In this document: positions 59,407 through 64,000 of the stretch, piece after piece
Layout: the number at the start of each line of letters is the position of its first letter
How positions within the stretch are numbered: the first letter of the stretch is position 1
Assembly: GCA_964304625.1 (NCBI GenBank)
Contig: OZ199838.1
Location: 10,912,001-10,976,000 of the forward strand
Length of the DNA: 64,000 nt
Reading direction: 5' to 3'
Source: Kudoa neothunni
Lineage: Eukaryota > Cnidaria
Made by a program: the position numbers and the translations under genes
Notes under the pieces: model-generated
Database searches by the model: none
Told to the model about the DNA's origin: nothing
The model's input: only the letters and a program-made list of their open reading frames with translations

Positions 59407-61831
59407 TTCAAATCACAATCGTCATAAACGTATTAAATAATGTTAACGCGAAGCCTAGTTTGGGCCATTAAATATGGGGGAAAATTTTTTCTCTTCAAAT
59501 TCTGCGCATGAATAGAAAAAATGATTTCACCAGGTTACTTAAAATATGGACTTCAAAAATCCTCAATTTAAGTTACTTTAAGCCATTTAATACGCAGGTG
59601 GGTTCGTAGAGCCCACGGTTGTCGATTAAGGGTAAATACGCACATTATTTATTTATAAATTAGTGTCATCCTATTAATTCTCATGTTACACCCTGTAATG
59701 CAGGTACAAAAATTTTCCCACTCAACATATTCCAGAGTATGCCGTGCATACACGGACGGCACGCGCCTGGCGTTTTATGATTGGGAGCGTGTGTGTGCCA
59801 TGTAGATGCATTCCACGGGGTGGAATGCACTGTGCGATTCATAGTGCCGGCTGACGTGAATTGTGTATTGATTTATAATACCTAGGTATATATACCCGTT
59901 TTAATGCTATTCTCAAGATTATCATAGGTTCAAACGTTAATGGTTGTTTCCTCATCAGAAATTTATTCAGTTTTAAGGAACGATTACGACAAATTTTTAT
60001 TGCATTGCGGCACCCCCACTAATTTAGACCACGAACCTACACTGATTATTATATAAAGTACATCTGCTATTTTGGTGATCATTCTCGCCATAGACCATAT
60101 AGGATGTAAAAGAGCATAAAGTTTAAAGGCACCTGCCAAGCTCCTTTTAAGGTAAGAGTCAGTTCCAATGGAGGAACACTTGATAAAACTTTGCATCTAG
60201 AATATAACAACGATAGGAATCAGAATTCCTTCAAGTGTTTACCACCATAACGTAAATTAGACCACAATGATAAATTAATATTCGAATTGATTTCTAGGGA
60301 TATTATCAAAAAATTGCATTATTTTTAATAAAATAAGAAGCAGATAAAATAAGTACACCAAGGCCATAAACAATACGAAAAATAAATTTTCCTAACCAAA
60401 TGAAATAAATTATTTTATCAAATTTTAACCCTGGATTATAACTGTGGTGTTAGAATTCTAATTGGAAATGCGAATCAGTTTTTCACAATAATATTTTTAG
60501 ATGATGAGATGAAGAGGGTTTTTTCCCTTTACACAGAATTAGTTTGTGTTAATGAAACCTATAAATTGCCGGATTCACAGTAAAAACTCAAAATTCATGT
60601 TTTATTCATTTTTTAACTCACGAGAATATTAAACTTTTGTAACGCTCCCTTATAACTAACATTTAACGATTATCCATGAAATGAGTCATATGTGTAGTGC
60701 CTGTATCGTTTATAAAGAGAAAAAAGTTGTTTAAAACTAGTATATTAATGAATTAATATCTACTCTTCCATCGATTTAAGAATAGATATTTCATTTGTTT
60801 TTATGGATAAAGATTTAAAATTTCGGAAATTCATGAAAATAATAACACATTAATTAAAAGATCTGATGTTAGAAATGAAGACGATTATAAGAATATGTGT
60901 GTTCAGCTCTATAGCTATAATGTTGAGGATTTAAAAAAGAATTGGGATCGAATTCGCTCACAGTGGATTGTTTTATCGGACAATGTAACATCATTAAATT
61001 CTATTGGAATACTAAGTTTTCAACCGCAGTGTACCTTCTTTCATTATAAGTAGATCTTATACTCCCTAAAAAGCTTAAGGCAGTAAGAAGACCAAAAGAG
61101 TATGGAGAAAACGCAATTAGACGGGGAAAAATATAGAAATTAAAATATTATATAATTAAATTATAAATTCGGAATTATAATTAAGTTACTCCATGGTTTA
61201 TTAATCATTTTTGCATAATTATCTGTATTTATCGTGAAATTTTAATGCACTTGCAGTGAAATCAATGAATATGTGATATTTATTTGATCCGCAAGTCCGA
61301 TTTTGGTGTAAATATATCCATTAATTATTTTTCTTGTTTAAAACTGAATAATTTTACTCTCAAATGTTTAATAATATGGATACTGTTACGATAACATGTG
61401 TGAAAAATTACGGTATATATGCTGCGTAGGTCCGAAATTAGGTGAATGAATTTTCCTATGAAAATTATAATTTTTGTAGCAAAAAAAGTGCTAATTACAA
61501 ATAACTAAACAAAAATATGTAATGTTTTGTGGTTATGGAGAAATTCGTTTTCGTGGAAATAGACAGCTCCGACATGGGATGGACTATACGTTTGCGAGGT
61601 AATAGCCACTGCCATAATTTAAAGATTTCACAGAAAATTATGCACGAGCGCTATTGTATTTTATTTCGAATTTAATTAATTAAATACACGATATTAACAT
61701 TATTATAACATGTAAATAATAATATTTATGCCTAAAAGATTTTATCACTTTGTTATTTATGAATTCTCAACCCATGTAATTTAGAAACTATGAGCTAATT
61801 TATTTATTTTATCCAAAAATACTTAAATCAG
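59407..61831. other. Intergenic region between the transposon cluster and the inverted duplicate
   Basis: No supported gene. A GC-richer patch at 59740-59870 contains a perfect palindrome. A 70-codon minus frame at 59984-60196 and a broken plus frame near 60870-61060 (DYKNMCVQLYSYNVEDLKKN) are unrecognised. Confidence 0.4.
59807..59829. repeat. Perfect palindrome, 10-bp arms
   Basis: TGCATTCCAC, loop GGG, GTGGAATGCA, lying in a short GC-rich island. It could be a transposon end or a protein-binding site. Confidence 0.8.
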
Positions 61832-64000
61832 ATAAATATACTTATTAATATCTTTTTAAGTCGTAGTATCCTCAACGATATAGGTCGAAGGTCATTAATT
61901 GAATGGGTATTTACCAATCTTTATGAATATAACATATCAAATAGTATTATTTATTTTAATCACAAACAAAAATATTACACATGGATATATTCTATTGTTA
62001 CTATGAATAATTTAACAGTTTATTTCTAATGAGTGTCTTTTAATTGACAATTTCAGAGAAATTGTCAAAATCACTTCTACGAATGACCAAATGAATCTTT
62101 TTGTAGAATTGTGTTGACTTTAATAAATGATAAAAATCGACCCCATATTTAAAATATTTAAATAAAAAAATCAAATTCCGCTATTATTTTTGAAGTAAAG
62201 GAAAATAAATTAAAATAATTATTTTTTATTGATATTGATGAAATTAATTAAAAGTCATTATCTAGTTATTTAATAAGATTATGTTACTCTGTTTTAAATA
62301 AAACAATTGAGTATTGAAACAGTAAGTAGATATAATTTTTCGCCTAACGATTAAACTATTAATGAAAATAAAAATGGAACTGGTTTACGTTGTGATTGAA
62401 TTTATTTTTATTCTTAGGGGTAATTTCTTCCGGAGAATTATTGTGCTATTTCATTTTTTTTAGTCCTCCTCGATGAAAATGTTGTTGAAAATATAGACAA
62501 TAATATTATGAAATTAACTTTCTTAAGTAGTGAAGATAAATATAAGTTTTCCATCTCCGGCTACCATATCGAAAATAGTAACAGAAAATGCGCACTTCAG
62601 TACTACGATGGAGACGATTCAGCCTTAAAAGCGTTTTCCAGCATGCAGCAGTACCATATAGGTTCGAATGTGGTCCAAGGATCAAACATGTGCCTTTATA
62701 AATGTAAAAGGCTTGAATTTAAGATAAGTGTGGCAGATATAAGTAAAATAAAGTTCGTAAGATGGTGTCAAGGAAAAGACGACAAAGATGTAAAAAAATG
62801 CATTAACAAGAGAGTCTATACTGTTAAAGGTATTTTCCAATTTAATAGTACACGTTTAAAAGTACTATATAGATATTATTATAAAAACGAAACTGACTGC
62901 GAAAAAGACAGCTAATGAATTTACTATCGGTGTTAAAAGAAAAATAAACGATGGGTTCAAGTCTATTGTCGATGGCAGCAATGAAACCACTGTGTCATCA
63001 AACAATGAAACTTTGTTGAGAAAACTCTCAGACTAAGCTCATTATCATATCAAACTACGTCAATTGTCGAGTTCACCAACCGATCTCCCCAAATTTTTTT
63101 GAATCCGAAAAAAACCTCATGAAAACTGGTTTGTTGCAACTGGATCAAAACATACCACGGGTGGGGAAAAACTTTTTACACTATAAAAATTCAAAACCCG
63201 GAACCATCTAAAATATGTTATTTTGGAATAAAAGAAATAAGTGAATCGCATTTTTTCCTCTCGCTGTTCGGATATGAACAACGCTGGAACCTTGCCTTCA
63301 ACCATGCCACAAAGCAACATTATATCATGACTTAGAATTGAAGTTTGCTCAAGTCATTGTAGTGCCGCTAGTAAAAAATAACGTATAAAGAATTTATTCA
63401 GATCGTGACGTGTAAAATTTTTGTTTTTGTAAACTTTTTATTAGCATTTATTTAGTTGTCACTATTGAACCTAGTGTAACCATCGGTGATAATAACCAAG
63501 CCACTATTAATCTATCCGATTTGAATAAAAATGAAGGTGTTAATAAAGTTAACCGAGGCTGCAACCATCGAAATGAAACTTATAAGCAAATATCTTGGAA
63601 TAGAAAGTGGCGGCGTCAAGCCAACATGCTCCGGAACCAATGGGTGCTCCACTTCTGGCTCAATCACAATCACAAATCTTAATTCGTTAACAGAGTATGT
63701 ATTGAAACTTAAAATAAGAGGACTCAACACGTTAGATTCGCCCGAAGTAAAATTTTATCACAGATATATTTATTTCAAAACAAAAGGTAGATATAGAAAG
63801 TGGTCGTTTTCTAATTTAAAATAGGGAAGAAGTTCAAAGACACTAAACAAATTAATCCTTCAAAAAAACGGCAATGAACCTACGAAATTAAGTTTAAACG
63901 CCAACTGATCTCCTCTCAAATGAAGATAATTCAGATGCACAATGTGAACTTACTACTCAGTTAACGAGAAAGGTTCCGCGAAATTTCCTGCTACTTGTGA
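61832..64000 (+). repeat. Inverted duplication, right arm (continues past the window)
   Basis: Reverse-complement match to 32904-35065. It begins at AGATAAATATACTTATTAAT, where homology starts abruptly, and still continues at the last base. The arms are separated by about 26.8 kb. Most of the arm is nearly identical. Two patches, about 63530-63665 and 63800-64000, are strongly diverged. Confidence 0.9.
62374..64000 (+). CDS. Partial second copy of the cysteine-module secreted gene
   Basis: The same start as copy 1 (MELVYVVIEFIFIL), the same first intron, then module 1 (SSEDKYKFSISGYHIENSN onward, frame 62508-62915) and modules 2 to 4 before running out of the window. Compared with copy 1 it has about eight single-base length differences. 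Several lie in runs of A or T (for example at AATGAAACTT near 63010 and GCATTTTTTCC near 63250) and break the module 2 frame. It is either a pseudogene or a real paralogue with uncorrected long-read errors. Module 3 has a different cysteine loop (PTCSGTNGCSTSG instead of PTCDGTGGCTSFG). Confidence 0.6.

Overview
The window is AT-rich eukaryotic DNA from what looks like an animal. It carries single-copy genes typical of Metazoa: an animal-type transglutaminase, ATAD3, ADAT1, KDSR, PDSS2, LLPH, an SR splicing factor and the FG nucleoporin NUP62. Each is cut into many short exons by introns that are mostly about 27-60 nt. The standard genetic code fits all of them. Compact genes, low GC and a heavy load of cut-and-paste DNA transposons would suit a parasitic animal such as a myxozoan cnidarian, but this is a guess and nothing in the sequence proves it. 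I saw no reverse transcriptase, LTR, capsid, CRISPR array, rRNA or convincing tRNA.

Layout: 1-6.7 kb is NUP62 (minus strand, running off the left edge), followed by KDSR (minus, 7.1-8.6 kb), which is head-to-head with LLPH (plus, 9.1-9.4 kb). From 9.9 to 14 kb lie a decayed Merlin-type transposase fragment and a nearly complete piggyBac element. A type I membrane protein related to histidine acid phosphatases, with a mucin-like repeat stalk, occupies 14.5-16.7 kb, and PDSS2 occupies 19.3-20.5 kb. The 20.5-28 kb stretch is gene-poor and holds a Tigger-related repeat and a pogo/Tigger element.

From 28.2 to 34.5 kb (minus) lies one large unrecognised gene, apparently secreted. It is built of about 15 related modules, most with the cysteine spacing C-x(15-21)-C-x(5-8)-C-x(3-4)-C. 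Its 5' third and its upstream region occur again, inverted, at 61.8-64.0 kb. There near-identity alternates with sharply diverged patches. This pair is the most interesting thing in the window.

The right half contains another pogo/Tigger element (36.8-38.9 kb) and two convergent pairs of housekeeping genes: an SR factor facing ATAD3 (40.6-45.8 kb) and transglutaminase facing ADAT1 (51.6-55.7 kb; only 61 bp between stop codons). It also holds a Merlin element with 53-bp terminal inverted repeats and a 9-bp target duplication (46.8-47.8 kb). A transposon cluster (piggyBac fragment, MULE, second piggyBac; 56.2-59.4 kb) separates ADAT1 from the inverted duplicate.

Gene models were built by hand from reading frame, GT-AG boundaries and remembered family motifs, so exon ends are approximate unless stated.
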